6,648 nucleotides of DNA from Thermoleophilia bacterium (lineage in GTDB: Bacteria > Actinomycetota > Thermoleophilia > Gaiellales > Gaiellaceae), in NCBI GenBank assembly GCA_025933895.1, contig JAICZB010000141.1, positions 1-6,648 on the forward strand. Direction: 5' to 3'. Numbering within the stretch: the stretch's first letter is position 1; every line of letters starts with the position of its first letter. The position numbers and the translations under genes are program-made. A model generated the notes under the pieces. It did not search any database, was not told the origin of the DNA, and was given only the letters and a program-made list of their open reading frames with translations. Of the stretch, positions 1 to 6,331 are shown in pieces.

Positions 1-2
1 CG

Positions 3-395
3 AACGGCGGCATCGTCACCTGGCTCCCGTTGTTCCTGTTCACCATCCTGTTCGGCCTGTCGATGGACTACCACGTCTTCATCGTCAGCCGGATCAAGGA
101 GCTCGTCGACCGCGGGATGCCGACGGAGCAGGCGGTGGAGCAGGGGATCCGGTCGACCGCGAGCACGGTGACGAGCGCCGCGTTCGTCATGGTCGCAGTG
201 TTCTCGATCTTCGCGACGCTCTCGACGCTCGACATGAAGCAACTGGGCGTCGGGCTCGCCGTCGCGGTGCTCCTCGACGCGACGATCATCCGCGGCGTGC
301 TGCTTCCCGCGACCATGAAGCTGCTCGGCCGGTGGAACTGGTACCTCCCCCGCGGCCTGCGCTGGCTGCCGCAGCTGCAGGCGGAGGCCGCGTGA
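3..395 (+). CDS. MMPL/RND-family membrane transporter, C-terminal fragment (5' end outside window)
   Basis: The window opens inside this gene, and 130 C-terminal residues are visible, ending at TGA 393-395. The reading frame is open from base 3, so the TTG at base 30 is an internal Leu and not a start. The fragment carries the family signature FGLSMDYHVFIVSRIKE in a membrane helix that turns into a basic loop. It is followed by two more hydrophobic stretches (around bases 165-225 and 237-320) and a short positively charged tail ending at a WNWYLPRGLRWLP segment. This is the usual end of the second transmembrane half of MmpL/YdfJ-like proteins, which export lipids, drugs or other hydrophobic compounds using the proton gradient. 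The substrate cannot be read from this piece. The stop shares one base with the kinase ATG, so the gene is probably co-transcribed and coupled with the two-component system. The family call is strong; a substrate-level name is not possible. Confidence 0.9.
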   Translation, partial: NGGIVTWLPLFLFTILFGLSMDYHVFIVSRIKELVDRGMPTEQAVEQGIRSTASTVTSAAFVMVAVFSIFATLSTLDMKQLGVGLAVAVLLDATIIRGVLLPATMKLLGRWNWYLPRGLRWLPQLQAEAA

Positions 396-1960
396 TGGAG
401 CGGGTGCGCGTGCTCGTGTTTCTGCTCGCAGCGGTGCCGGTGGGGGCGCTCGCGCTCGGCGTCCTCATCGCCGGCTGGACGGTGTCCGCCGTCCTCGCGG
501 TCACGCCGCTCGGCGTTCCCGCGCTCGTGGCGTTCCGCGCCGCGGTCGGCGGGACGGCGCGCCTCGACGGCGAGATCGCGAACTGCCTGCTCGGCACCTC
601 GGTACGGCCGTCGCTCCGGTCGCCCGGCCCACGCGGGTTCTGGCGGTCCGGAGTCAACGTCCTCGCCGACCGCACGTTCTGGCAGCAGCAGGCGTACCTC
701 CTCGTGCGCCAGACGGTCGGCCTCGGGATCGCGGTCGCCACTTGGTCGCTGCTCGCGGCGTCGCTCGGCGCGCTGACGTTGCCGATCTGGTACCGGTGGG
801 GCAACACGCTGGTCGTCGGCCGTCACGTCGACACGCTCGGACGTGCGCTGCTCGGCGTGCCGGCTGGGATAGTGGGGCTCGTGATCGCGTTCCTGCTCCT
901 CCGGTCGCTCGGCGCCGGTTCCCGCTTCCTCGTCGATGCGCTGCTCGGTGACAGAGACCGCGGGCCCGAGCCGACGGCCGAGGAGCGCCGGCACAGTCTC
1001 GTCGTGCACCTGGCGGCGTACGCCGTCGTCAACCTCGGCCTGACGCTGATCTGGGCCCTGACCAGCCGCGGCTACTTCTGGCCCCAGTGGACATTCATCG
1101 CGCTCGGCCTGCCGGTCGCCGTCGAGGCCTGGCTCGAGTTCGTGCCGGCCCGCATCCGGCGGGTTCCACCGGATCTCGTGCGGCGCACCGGCGTCTTCCT
1201 CGCGCTCGCGGTGTTCTTCACGCTCATCTGGGCGGTGACGAGTCGCGGCTACTACTGGCCGGTCTGGCCCATCCTCGGACTGGCGCTGGCGCTCGCGATC
1301 CGCGCCGTCCGCGAGTTCGGCCAGCGTGGACGCCGCATCGCCGAGCTGGAGGAGACGCGCGCCGGCGCCGTCGACCAGCAGGAGTCGGAGCTCGAACGGA
1401 TCGAGCGCGACCTGCACGATGGCGCGCAGGCGCGGCTCGTCGCGCTCGGGATGAGCCTCGGCATGGCCGAGCAGAAGCTCGAGAGCGATCCCGTGGCGGC
1501 GCAGGAGCTGCTTGCCGAGGCGCGGAAGGGGACGCGCGAGGCGCTCGAGGAGCTGCGGAGCCTCGCCCGCGGGATCCATCCTCCCGTGCTCGCGGACCGC
1601 GGGCTGGAGGCGGCGATCTCGGCGCTCGGCGACCGTACGCCGCTGCAGGTGAACGTGGCCGTGGACCTCCCGCGACGCCCGCCGCGCGCGGTCGAGACCG
1701 CCGTGTACTTCGTCGCGGCCGAAGCGCTCGCCAATGCGGGCAAGCACGCCGGTGCCGCGCGTGTCGACATCGCGGTGCGCGAAGACGGCGGCTCGCTCGC
1801 CGTCACGGTGGTCGACGACGGGGCCGGGGGAGCGGACGCGTCCGGGAACGGCCTCCGCGGCCTCGAGCGCCGGGTCGAGGCGCTCGATGGGCGGCTCGAG
1901 GTGGTCAGTCCGGCGGGCGGCCCGACGACGATCAGGGCGGTGATGCCTTGCGGGTCGTGA
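395..1960 (+). CDS. NarL-type sensor histidine kinase with N-terminal membrane sensor domain and duplicated 2TM module
   Basis: A 521-residue membrane kinase. ATG 395 is chosen because GGAGG at 383-387 lies 7 bases upstream and the codon overlaps the transporter stop (TGATG); GTG 392 is an in-frame alternative. Residues 1 to about 185 are hydrophobic with a WRSGVNVLADRTFW segment, matching the 'putative sensor' domain found at the N terminus of many actinobacterial kinases. Two related membrane units follow around residues 205-310, each with an IWA(L/V)TSRGY(F/Y)WP motif (residues 219-230 and 278-289). A short charged coiled coil (about 315-338) leads to the HisKA_3 dimerisation domain ERDLHDGAQARL, with phospho-acceptor His341. 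The HATPase domain shows the N box (N447 in EALANAGKHAG), DDGAGG (D475) and GNGLRGLERR. It should autophosphorylate and pass phosphate to the regulator encoded directly downstream. Ala346 stands where many relatives have Gln. The stimulus is unknown; the small extracytoplasmic loops suggest sensing in or at the membrane. Confidence 0.93.
   Translation: MERVRVLVFLLAAVPVGALALGVLIAGWTVSAVLAVTPLGVPALVAFRAAVGGTARLDGEIANCLLGTSVRPSLRSPGPRGFWRSGVNVLADRTFWQQQAYLLVRQTVGLGIAVATWSLLAASLGALTLPIWYRWGNTLVVGRHVDTLGRALLGVPAGIVGLVIAFLLLRSLGAGSRFLVDALLGDRDRGPEPTAEERRHSLVVHLAAYAVVNLGLTLIWALTSRGYFWPQWTFIALGLPVAVEAWLEFVPARIRRVPPDLVRRTGVFLALAVFFTLIWAVTSRGYYWPVWPILGLALALAIRAVREFGQRGRRIAELEETRAGAVDQQESELERIERDLHDGAQARLVALGMSLGMAEQKLESDPVAAQELLAEARKGTREALEELRSLARGIHPPVLADRGLEAAISALGDRTPLQVNVAVDLPRRPPRAVETAVYFVAAEALANAGKHAGAARVDIAVREDGGSLAVTVVDDGAGGADASGNGLRGLERRVEALDGRLEVVSPAGGPTTIRAVMPCGS
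1040..1267 (+). repeat. Internal duplication in the kinase membrane region
   Basis: Two 17-residue segments of the kinase align without gaps: LTLIWALTSRGYFWPQW (bases 1040-1090) and FTLIWAVTSRGYYWPVW (bases 1217-1267). They are 59 residues apart, and 13 of 17 residues are identical. Each is followed by a second hydrophobic helix, so the repeated unit looks like one helical hairpin of the '2TM' type. The DNA copies have diverged at synonymous sites, which points to an old duplication kept by selection and not a recent slip. Confidence 0.8.
1934..1943 (+). promoter_or_regulatory. Extended ribosome binding site deciding the response-regulator TTG start
   Basis: AGGGCGGTGA matches the extended anti-Shine-Dalgarno complement AAGGAGGTGA at 8 of 10 positions. 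It leaves 4 bases before TTG 1948, or 7 counted from the end of the AGGAGG-like core. It lies inside the end of the kinase coding region, which fits translational coupling. Confidence 0.6.
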
Positions 1961-2595
1961 TCGCCGAGGATCTCGCCCTGCTGCGCGACGGGCTGACGCG
2001 GCTCCTCCGCGACAACGGCTTCGACGTCGCCGCGGCCGTCGACAACGGCGACGCGCTCGTCACGACCGTCCTCCTCGAGCGCCCGGACGTCGCCATCGTC
2101 GACGTCCGCCTTCCTCCGACGTTCCGCGACGAGGGGGTGCGCGCGGCGCTGACGCTCCGCGAGCGCGCGCCGGAGACGGGGGTGCTCATCGTCTCGCAGT
2201 ACGTCGAGCAGGCCTACGCGACCGAGTTGCTGGCCGACGGCCGCGGCGGGCTCGGCTACCTGCTCAAGGACCGGATCATGGACGTGGACGACTTCGTCGC
2301 GGCCGTCCACCGCGTCGGATCCGGCGGCACCGCGCTCGATCCCGAGGTCGTCGCCCAGCTCCTTTCACGCCGGCGCGCCGGCAGCCCGCTCGAGGCGCTC
2401 TCGCCGCGGGAGCTCGAGGTGCTCGGGCTGATGGCCGAAGGGCGCTCGAACGCCGCGGTCGCCTCGCGGCTCGTCCTCACCGTGGGCGCGGTCGAGAAGC
2501 ACGTTGCGAACATCCTCACCAAGCTGCGCCTTCCGCCCTCGAGCGAGGACCATCGCCGCGTGCTCGCCGTGCTGGCCTACCTTCGCGACGCCTAG
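1948..2595 (+). CDS. NarL/FixJ-family response regulator (receiver plus LuxR-type HTH)
   Basis: A 215-residue transcription regulator. TTG 1948 is preferred because it gives the canonical start MRVVIAEDLALLRDGL, has an extended ribosome binding site at 1934-1943, and gives the normal family length; GTG 1957 would cut off the first strand of the fold. The receiver domain (about 1-122) has the acidic pair E7/D8, phospho-acceptor D52 in AIVDVRLPP, switch S83 and the conserved K107 in GYLLKDR. The C-terminal LuxR-type helix-turn-helix (about 148-195) reads LSPRELEVLGLMAEGRSN followed by the GAVEKHVANILTKL recognition region. The tail DHRRVLAVLAYL is typical of regulators paired with HDGAQ-type kinases. 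The gene overlaps the kinase by 13 bases and is almost certainly its partner. Likely targets are its own operon and the adjacent MMPL exporter, but no operator can be identified here. The stop TAG shares CTAG with the convergent PAS gene. Confidence 0.94.
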   Translation: MRVVIAEDLALLRDGLTRLLRDNGFDVAAAVDNGDALVTTVLLERPDVAIVDVRLPPTFRDEGVRAALTLRERAPETGVLIVSQYVEQAYATELLADGRGGLGYLLKDRIMDVDDFVAAVHRVGSGGTALDPEVVAQLLSRRRAGSPLEALSPRELEVLGLMAEGRSNAAVASRLVLTVGAVEKHVANILTKLRLPPSSEDHRRVLAVLAYLRDA

Positions 2596-2963
2596 TCCGG
2601 TGTCGCGAGCGGCGCGATCACCGTCGCCATGAACGGCATCCCGGCGGTCTTGGTCGCGAACGTCGCGTAGAAGACCTCGACCGGCCCGCGCCCGTCGAAT
2701 CGCTCCACGCTCGCCTGACCCGTGGCGAAGCCGGACTCGAGGGCGCCGCCGAGCCGGTCGAGGCCGGCGGCCGTGTGCGCTCCGACGTCCTGGCCGAGAA
2801 GCTCCTCGAGCGTCGTCCCGAGGATCTCGCAGGCAGCGGCGTTGGCGGCGACGTAGCACCGGTCCTCGTCCCACACGATGAAGCCGACGCACGCCGAGTC
2901 GAGCGCCTCGGAGATGAGCTCGGCCTGGATCTCGGGCCGCGCGAGCAACGGCGACTTCGTCAT
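2592..2963 (-). CDS. Stand-alone PAS-domain protein
   Basis: A 123-residue protein made of a single PAS fold and little else. The core runs from AELISEALDSACVGFIVWDED (about residues 13-33) through YVAANAAACEILGTTLEELLGQ (about 36-57), the classic PAS pattern in which an Asn-rich turn leads to the ILG helix. The C-terminal strands VEVFYATFATKT and MPFMATVIAPL close the sheet. No kinase, cyclase, GGDEF or DNA-binding output domain is present, so it probably acts as a small ligand- or redox-binding protein or as a partner to another protein. The ligand cannot be assigned, and no haem- or flavin-specific motif is evident. ATG 2963 is chosen; GTG 2966 is an equally possible start, and only a weak GGGG lies nearby. 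The gene sits 56 bases after PBP2 on the same strand and may be the last gene of that transcription unit. Its TAG overlaps the stop of the convergent response regulator. Confidence 0.82.
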   Translation of the reverse strand: MTKSPLLARPEIQAELISEALDSACVGFIVWDEDRCYVAANAAACEILGTTLEELLGQDVGAHTAAGLDRLGGALESGFATGQASVERFDGRGPVEVFYATFATKTAGMPFMATVIAPLATPD

Positions 2964-3019
2964 CACCCCATTGTCGATCCCGGGAACGCGCCGATCAATC
3001 CCGCGCGGTGGCGATTCGG

Positions 3020-4969
3020 TCAGGAACCGTGCAGGTGGAAGTACGCCTGGTAGATCCGCCTCACTGTCGGGGCGGCCGCCTGGGCCCCGAACCCGCCGTG
3101 CTCGATCATGGCGACGACCACGAGCTTCGGGCTGTTGTACGGAGCCCAGGACGCGTACCAGGAATGGTCGTCCCTGGGCGGCGCCTCCGCCGTGCCCGTC
3201 TTGCCGGCGACCTTGTGCGGAAAGCCCGCGAACACGGGGAAGGAAGTGCCCGAAGGGTCGTTCGCCGCCTCGTACAGGCCCTGCCGGATCGCCGACGTGT
3301 AGGGCGAGAGCTTCACCCTGCGCACCGGCTTGAAGGGGATCATGCGCCGGACGCCGTCCCGGATCACGGCCTCGGCGACATGCGGCCGTAGAACCTTGCC
3401 GCCGTTGATGAGCGCCGAGTACGCGACGGCGAGCTGGAGCGGGCTGACCTGAAGGGCTCCCTGGCCGATCGCGAGGTTGACCGCCTGGCCCTCGGTGTAC
3501 GGCGTGCCGGAGATGCTCTCGAAGTGCTTGCCCGGCATCGGGAGGTAGCCGGCCGAGGCGCCGGTCAGGTCGACCGGCGGCCGCGCGCCGAGACCCAGCT
3601 TCCGCGCCCAGGTCTGGATCAGGGTCGCCTTCCGGGCGGGATCGGCGTCCCAGATCCGGGCGCCGAGCCGGTAGAACCAGGTGTCGCACGACTGCTCGAG
3701 CGCGGTCGGCAGGTCCATGGTCTCGTCGGCTCCGCGCTCGACGTTGAAGAAGGTGTGGTCGCCGAGCGTGAACGAGCCCGTGCACGCCTGCGGTGTGGAC
3801 GGCGTGATGATCCCGCCGCTCAGCGCCGCCTCGGAGATGATCGGCTTGAACGTCGAGCCCGTGGGATAGACGCCGCTGATCGCCCGGTTCAGGGTCGGCG
3901 TCGTATACGCCTCGTGCAGCAGCCGAGAGTAGTAGCTCGGGTTGTCGGCAGCTTGCTTCTGGTCGAAGGTCGGGTAGCTGACGATCGCCTTGATCGCACC
4001 GGTCCACGGATCGATCGCGACGGCGGAGCCTCCGGTGGGCGAGTGGCCGGTCGCGCGCGCCTGCTCCATGCCGTAGGCGAGCGCGTTCTGCGCCGCCTTC
4101 TCGAGTCGCATGTCGATCGAGAGCTGGAGCGTCGGCGGCTGTTTCTGCCTGGGCTCGCGCAGCGGGCCGGCGATGCGGCCCATGGAGTCGACCGGGATCT
4201 TGGCCCGCACGAAGCCCTTATTGAGGAGATGGTCGTACGCGTATTCGACGCCGCTCTGGCCGACGACCTCTCCCGGCTGCGCGTGCTTGTAGGGGCCGGA
4301 CTTCAGCTCGTCCTTGTTCACCTGGCCGAGCAGGCCGAGGAATTCGCTGCCGAACGCTCCCTGCGGGTAGCTCCGCATCGCCTCGGCCTCGACCTTGAAG
4401 CCCGGGAACAGGTTCGGCCGCTCCTGCATGTACGCCGTCAGGACCGCGGTCGGCTTGGCAATGACGACGGCGGGCGCGAACGGCGCGTGGAACACGTCGG
4501 CGCGGATGCGCGCAATGAGCACGCTCCGGCGCCTTCCCGTGAGCTTCGAGAGGCGGTGGAGGGCGACGAGGCCCGCCGCGCTCGGATGCCAGCGCCCGTG
4601 CTCGTCCCGGCTGCCGAGCGAAGCCGCGTCGGCGTCGATGACGACCTGTCCCGTCGTGCCGGCGAGCAGCCGGCCGCGGTCGTCGACGATCGCTCCGCGC
4701 AATCCGAGCAGGGGCACCGTCCGGAACGCCTGCCGGTGCGCCGCCTTCGCGTACTGCTTCCCGTGCAGCACCTGGATCGACCAGGCGCGCAGCAGGAGCA
4801 ACGACAACCCGGCCGCGACGACGATCGCGAGCCCGCCCACGCGCACGTAGAAGTTCGGGCTGCGGAAGTACGGCGCGTCGGCTCGCGAATACGGCTGGAG
4901 GCGCCGCCCGCCCGGGAGGTTGCGGGGGAGCTTCAGCCGACGGCGAGGTTCCGGTCTCGAGATCGCCAC
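3020..4969 (-). CDS. mrdA: Class B penicillin-binding protein 2 (peptidoglycan transpeptidase)
   Basis: A 649-residue single-pass membrane enzyme that cross-links peptidoglycan peptides outside the cytoplasmic membrane. A basic cytoplasmic tail (1-43) precedes one transmembrane helix (about 44-64). The dimerisation domain begins with the typical LRGAIVDDRGRLLA (89-103) and includes GQSGVEYAYDHLL. The transpeptidase domain has the SxxK motif with nucleophile Ser372 and Lys375 (YPTGSTFKP), a second motif S427-C428-D429 (SxD instead of SxN, as is usual in PBP2 proteins), and K590-T591-G592 in AGKTGTAE. GQGALQVSPLQLAVAYSALIN is also characteristic. GTG 4969 is the start, with GGACGG at 4975-4980 and a 5-base spacer. 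The hydrolase gene ends 34 bases upstream. The usual elongation partners (mreBCD, rodA) are not in this window, so it could be the main PBP2 relocated or a second copy. The family call is firm; the gene symbol is by family resemblance. Confidence 0.93.
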   Translation of the reverse strand: MAISRPEPRRRLKLPRNLPGGRRLQPYSRADAPYFRSPNFYVRVGGLAIVVAAGLSLLLLRAWSIQVLHGKQYAKAAHRQAFRTVPLLGLRGAIVDDRGRLLAGTTGQVVIDADAASLGSRDEHGRWHPSAAGLVALHRLSKLTGRRRSVLIARIRADVFHAPFAPAVVIAKPTAVLTAYMQERPNLFPGFKVEAEAMRSYPQGAFGSEFLGLLGQVNKDELKSGPYKHAQPGEVVGQSGVEYAYDHLLNKGFVRAKIPVDSMGRIAGPLREPRQKQPPTLQLSIDMRLEKAAQNALAYGMEQARATGHSPTGGSAVAIDPWTGAIKAIVSYPTFDQKQAADNPSYYSRLLHEAYTTPTLNRAISGVYPTGSTFKPIISEAALSGGIITPSTPQACTGSFTLGDHTFFNVERGADETMDLPTALEQSCDTWFYRLGARIWDADPARKATLIQTWARKLGLGARPPVDLTGASAGYLPMPGKHFESISGTPYTEGQAVNLAIGQGALQVSPLQLAVAYSALINGGKVLRPHVAEAVIRDGVRRMIPFKPVRRVKLSPYTSAIRQGLYEAANDPSGTSFPVFAGFPHKVAGKTGTAEAPPRDDHSWYASWAPYNSPKLVVVAMIEHGGFGAQAAAPTVRRIYQAYFHLHGS

Positions 4970-5003
4970 GGCTGCCGTCCAGAGTAGTCGGTTTTCCGGC
5001 TCG

Positions 5004-5900
5004 CTACCGGCCGTCGAGCCGGTGTTCCATCCATTCGGTCAGCGCCTGCGAGTACGCCGGGCTGATCGTGCCGGGATCGTGGGAGCCGCCGAATGTCGGC
5101 GCATGATCGGCGCCGGGGATCCGCACGACCGTGAGCTCGTCGTTGCCCGCCTCCTCGGCGGCACGCTGCCAGGCCGCGATGCTCGGGTCGATCGGCGTCC
5201 ACTCGTCCTCCTCGCCGTAGAAGAGGAGGACGGGACAGCGCACCGAGGCCAGGATCGGCGCCGGGTCGAAGTCCATGTCCGGCCAGTCCGCGTCCGGGTC
5301 GAGCGTCCGCGGGACGCAGGCGAGCGGGAACCAGCGGCGGTCCGCGTAGCGGTCGATCACCGCCTGTGACGCTTCGAGGCGGCTTCGGTCGCGGACTGCG
5401 TCCTCGAGAGCCCCGCGCAGCTCGGCCAGCTCTCTCAGCGCCTCGTCGCCGCCATGGCCGTTCCGCCGTAGCTGCTCCGCGGTTGCGTAGCGCATCTGCT
5501 CCGCCGGGCTGACGCCGCAGGCGGCGAGCAGGATCAGGAACGCGACCTCGGGGGAACGAGACGCCGCGAGCGCCGCCGCCCACGCGCCCTGGCTCCACGC
5601 CCACAGGCCGAGCGGCGCCGAGCCCACATCCGGCTGGGCGCGAAGTACCGCGAGGGCGCTCAACGCGTCGTCCGCCTGCATCGCGAAGGGGACGTCCCTT
5701 CCGCCCGGCGACGGCCGCCGGTCGTGCCGGAGGACCGCGACGCCGCGAGGCGCGAGCGTGTCCGCGAGGTGCTCGAACAGGAACTGGCGGCGCGAGCCGT
5801 CGGACGCGGGGTGGAGCGGGACGAGGCCGCCGCGCACAGCTCCCTCGGGGAGGGTGAGGGTCGCGGGCAGCTCTCCAACCGTCAGTTCGCGCTGCGGCAC
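5004..5900 (-). CDS. Alpha/beta hydrolase, dienelactone hydrolase-like
   Basis: A 298-residue soluble hydrolase with no visible signal peptide. The fold is clear: strands at the N terminus (ELPATLTLPEG), HPASDGSRR in the oxyanion region, the helix LFEHLADTLAPRGVAVLRHDRR (about 41-62), then the nucleophile elbow WAWSQGAW with Ser103. The acid is probably Asp232 in LLFYGEEDEWTP, and the base His266 in IPGADHAP, giving a Ser-Asp-His triad. The elbow has Ala101 where GxSxG enzymes have the first Gly, which small-residue rules allow. An insert (about 130-215) likely forms a lid. Such proteins cleave esters or act as peptidases; the substrate is not predictable. GTG 5900 follows directly after the in-frame TAG (5901-5903) of the upstream gene, so translation probably re-initiates. 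PBP2 follows 34 bases downstream, so co-transcription is likely, though a cell-wall role for the hydrolase is only a guess. Confidence 0.88.
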   Translation of the reverse strand: MPQRELTVGELPATLTLPEGAVRGGLVPLHPASDGSRRQFLFEHLADTLAPRGVAVLRHDRRPSPGGRDVPFAMQADDALSALAVLRAQPDVGSAPLGLWAWSQGAWAAALAASRSPEVAFLILLAACGVSPAEQMRYATAEQLRRNGHGGDEALRELAELRGALEDAVRDRSRLEASQAVIDRYADRRWFPLACVPRTLDPDADWPDMDFDPAPILASVRCPVLLFYGEEDEWTPIDPSIAAWQRAAEEAGNDELTVVRIPGADHAPTFGGSHDPGTISPAYSQALTEWMEHRLDGR

Positions 5901-6293
5901 CTACTCGTCCGCGAGCTCGTCGGCGAGCAGCGAAAGCGCAAACGAGCGCCACGCGAGCTCGGGATCGGCGCGGAGCGATTGCACCGCAGCGGCGACGGCC
6001 GGGAGATCGTCCGCCGGCAGCTCGTCGAGCGCGGCCGCGAGTTGTGCGCGCCGCTCCGGCGTGTCGAGCTCGCCGGCGAGACGCTCCGCGGCGACCGAGT
6101 CCGGGCCGACGTCACGATGCGGGTCGCCGCCGGCCGCGAGCACGAACATCGCGCGGCGACGAGCTGCGTTCAGCTCTTCCTCGTCGATCGGAATCTCGTC
6201 CTTGACGAGCCAGCAGAGGACGACGAGGAGCTCGCCCGAGCGCGCATCGAGACCCGCCCGCTCGAGGTCTTCGAGCCTAGCGGCCGTGTCCGT
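5901..6293 (-). CDS. Hypothetical protein, probable ACG start
   Basis: A protein of about 130 residues that I do not recognise. The frame is open upstream to a TAG at 6363-6365, but the only standard start is ATG 6149 (82 residues), which has no ribosome binding site. The 48 codons before that ATG look coding: about 80% end in G or C, and they read as a plausible sequence (RLEDLERAGLDARSGELLVV, then a CWLVKDEIPIDEEELNAARR stretch). AGGAAG at 6300-6305 lies 6 bases before ACG 6291-6293, so ACG is the best start unless the true base is ATG, altered by mutation or sequencing error. The protein appears all-helical, rich in Ala, Leu, Arg and acidic residues, probably cytoplasmic, with no metal motif or membrane segment. 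Its TAG is followed directly and in frame by the GTG of the hydrolase, which argues for coupled expression. Function unknown. Confidence 0.68.
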   Translation of the reverse strand, partial: TDTAARLEDLERAGLDARSGELLVVLCWLVKDEIPIDEEELNAARRRAMFVLAAGGDPHRDVGPDSVAAERLAGELDTPERRAQLAAALDELPADDLPAVAAAVQSLRADPELAWRSFALSLLADELADE

Positions 6294-6299
6294 GGGTCG

Positions 6300-6305
6300 C
6301 TTCCT
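6300..6305 (-). promoter_or_regulatory. Ribosome binding site supporting the ACG start
   Basis: On the - strand AGGAAG, within GGAAAGGAAG (6300-6309), is followed by a 6-base spacer and then ACG at 6291-6293. It matches AGGAGG at five of six bases and has ideal spacing. No comparable site lies before the in-frame ATG at 6149. Confidence 0.5.
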
Positions 6306-6331
6306 TTCCGGCCGAGCGAAAACCGAGGAGG

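Noticed and set aside
68..1747. Long - strand open frame (559 codons) opposite the transporter and kinase
   Set aside because: Its product is Arg/Glu/Pro-rich low-complexity sequence with no domain, and it is antisense to two genes with clear motifs; long mirror frames are normal at this GC content.
1087..1947. N-terminal extension of the response regulator frame back to 1087
   Set aside because: This part is an Arg/Ala-rich shadow of the kinase gene; the receiver fold begins exactly at TTG 1948.
2964..3019. Possible terminator between PBP2 and the PAS gene
   Set aside because: Only short GC-rich complementary stretches without a clear stem or T run are present.
2964..4007. N-terminal extension of the PAS frame into the PBP2 gene
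   Set aside because: The sequence before ATG 2963 is a low-complexity shadow of PBP2; only the last 123 residues are a PAS fold.
3524..4987. Long + strand open frame (487 codons) opposite PBP2
   Set aside because: Arg/Val/Glu-rich product without recognisable fold, fully antisense to a PBP2 gene with intact active-site motifs.
4933..5952. - strand frame of 339 codons over the hydrolase gene
   Set aside because: Frame-shifted shadow of the hydrolase; Arg/Pro/Gly-rich and without motifs, while the other frame has a full Ser-Asp-His triad.
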